A stretch of 64,000 nt of DNA from Pedobacter cryotolerans (lineage in GTDB: Bacteria > Bacteroidota > Bacteroidia > Sphingobacteriales > Sphingobacteriaceae): positions 186,001-250,000 of the forward strand of contig NZ_SWBO01000004.1 of NCBI RefSeq assembly GCF_005116475.1, in the 5' to 3' direction. Positions 63,829-64,000 of the stretch are shown here, piece by piece. Numbering within the stretch: the first letter of the stretch is position 1; each line of letters starts with the position of its first letter. Below the pieces are notes generated by a model. That model was given only the letters and a program-made list of their open reading frames with translations, was not told where the DNA came from and ran no database searches. The position numbers and the translations under genes were made by a program.

Positions 63829-64000
63829 ATGAAAAACTTACGTCTACTTATTTTACTTTTATCATTTGCAAGTTTTTTTTCAACTGTAAAAGCTCAAAAT
63901 ATTTCTAATGAGGGAATGGAGTTTTGGACTGTTTTTCCAAGTCATAGACCTAGTGGAGGTGTGCTGGCAGAAATGAATGTTAACGTAACCTCAAAATTTA
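63829..64000 (+). CDS. Secreted surface protein, 5' end (truncated by window edge)
   Basis: From the ATG at 63829 there are 57 codons that run off the right edge. The signal peptide (MKNLRLLILLLSFASFFSTVKAQ) is followed by NISNEGMEFWTVFPSHRPSGG and VLAEMNVNVTSKF. The pattern 'EGxxFWTVFPxHxPSG' is the start of IgGFc-binding-like/PKD surface proteins of Bacteroidota, which usually end in a gliding-motility-type C-terminal secretion domain. The rest of the gene is outside the window, so only the family is suggested. Confidence 0.75.
   Translation, partial: MKNLRLLILLLSFASFFSTVKAQNISNEGMEFWTVFPSHRPSGGVLAEMNVNVTSKF

Overview
The window comes from an AT-rich member of the Bacteroidota, most likely Sphingobacteriaceae (Pedobacter-like). 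This is inferred from the gene families (SusC-type plug motif, DUF1573, 7TMR-DISM kinases, type II DAHP synthase/chorismate mutase), from promoters of the TAnnTTTG type, from A-rich translation starts without Shine-Dalgarno sequences, from the tmRNA tag GENNYALAA, and from many REP-like hairpins between genes. It is mostly core chromosome. I see no rRNA operon, insertion sequence, prophage or CRISPR array.

Layout. 1-6.6 kb: the 5' part of clpB (running off the left edge), a field of hairpins, a GH78-like rhamnosidase gene broken by one in-frame stop, a four-unit 84-bp tandem array and an intact GH78 rhamnosidase. 6.7-19.3 kb: housekeeping genes (pyrE, NUDIX, coaD, rsmD, DUF3822, a RecD-like helicase, a sensor kinase, a cold-shock protein, cvfB, a LURP-one protein, DUF983 with an AraC regulator, an exonuclease/GIY-YIG fusion). 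19.3-30.7 kb: a duplicated terminator-like RNA element, PAP2, two small secreted proteins, a 2121-residue alpha-2-macroglobulin, an MFS carrier, tag and a two-gene cassette of unknown function. 30.7-33.7 kb: a duplicated 187-bp repeat, tmRNA, an aminotransferase and a DUF1573 protein. 33.9-45.5 kb: a fused E1 2-oxoacid dehydrogenase, then aromatic amino-acid genes (pheA, DAHP synthase/chorismate mutase, aroA, aroC; separately S4-aroB-sterol desaturase). 45.6-56.4 kb: proline dehydrogenase, a repeat-rich stretch, katG, a HAD phosphatase, a CAU tRNA, an LLM oxidoreductase, DUF1080 and a serine hydrolase. 56.5-63.7 kb: a tightly packed operon joining an E1-like/nitroreductase fusion and a GNAT-like acyltransferase to two histidine kinases and response regulators. 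The right edge cuts a secreted surface protein.

The clearest regulatory discovery is directly upstream of pheA. A promoter drives a 20-codon leader peptide with the run YYFGYFYYF. Its end can pair with the 5' arm of an intrinsic terminator placed just before pheA. This is a complete ribosome-mediated Tyr/Phe attenuator that can control pheA-DAHPS/CM-aroA-aroC.

The best candidate for an undescribed system is the 56.5-63.7 kb operon, whose content suggests that it makes and senses a small molecule. A second theme is repeat invasion of genes: one palindromic family supplies the C-terminus of a DUF559 nuclease and an internal loop of AroC, a 7-bp satellite sits in frame inside aroA, and the DUF559 gene lies between long direct repeats.
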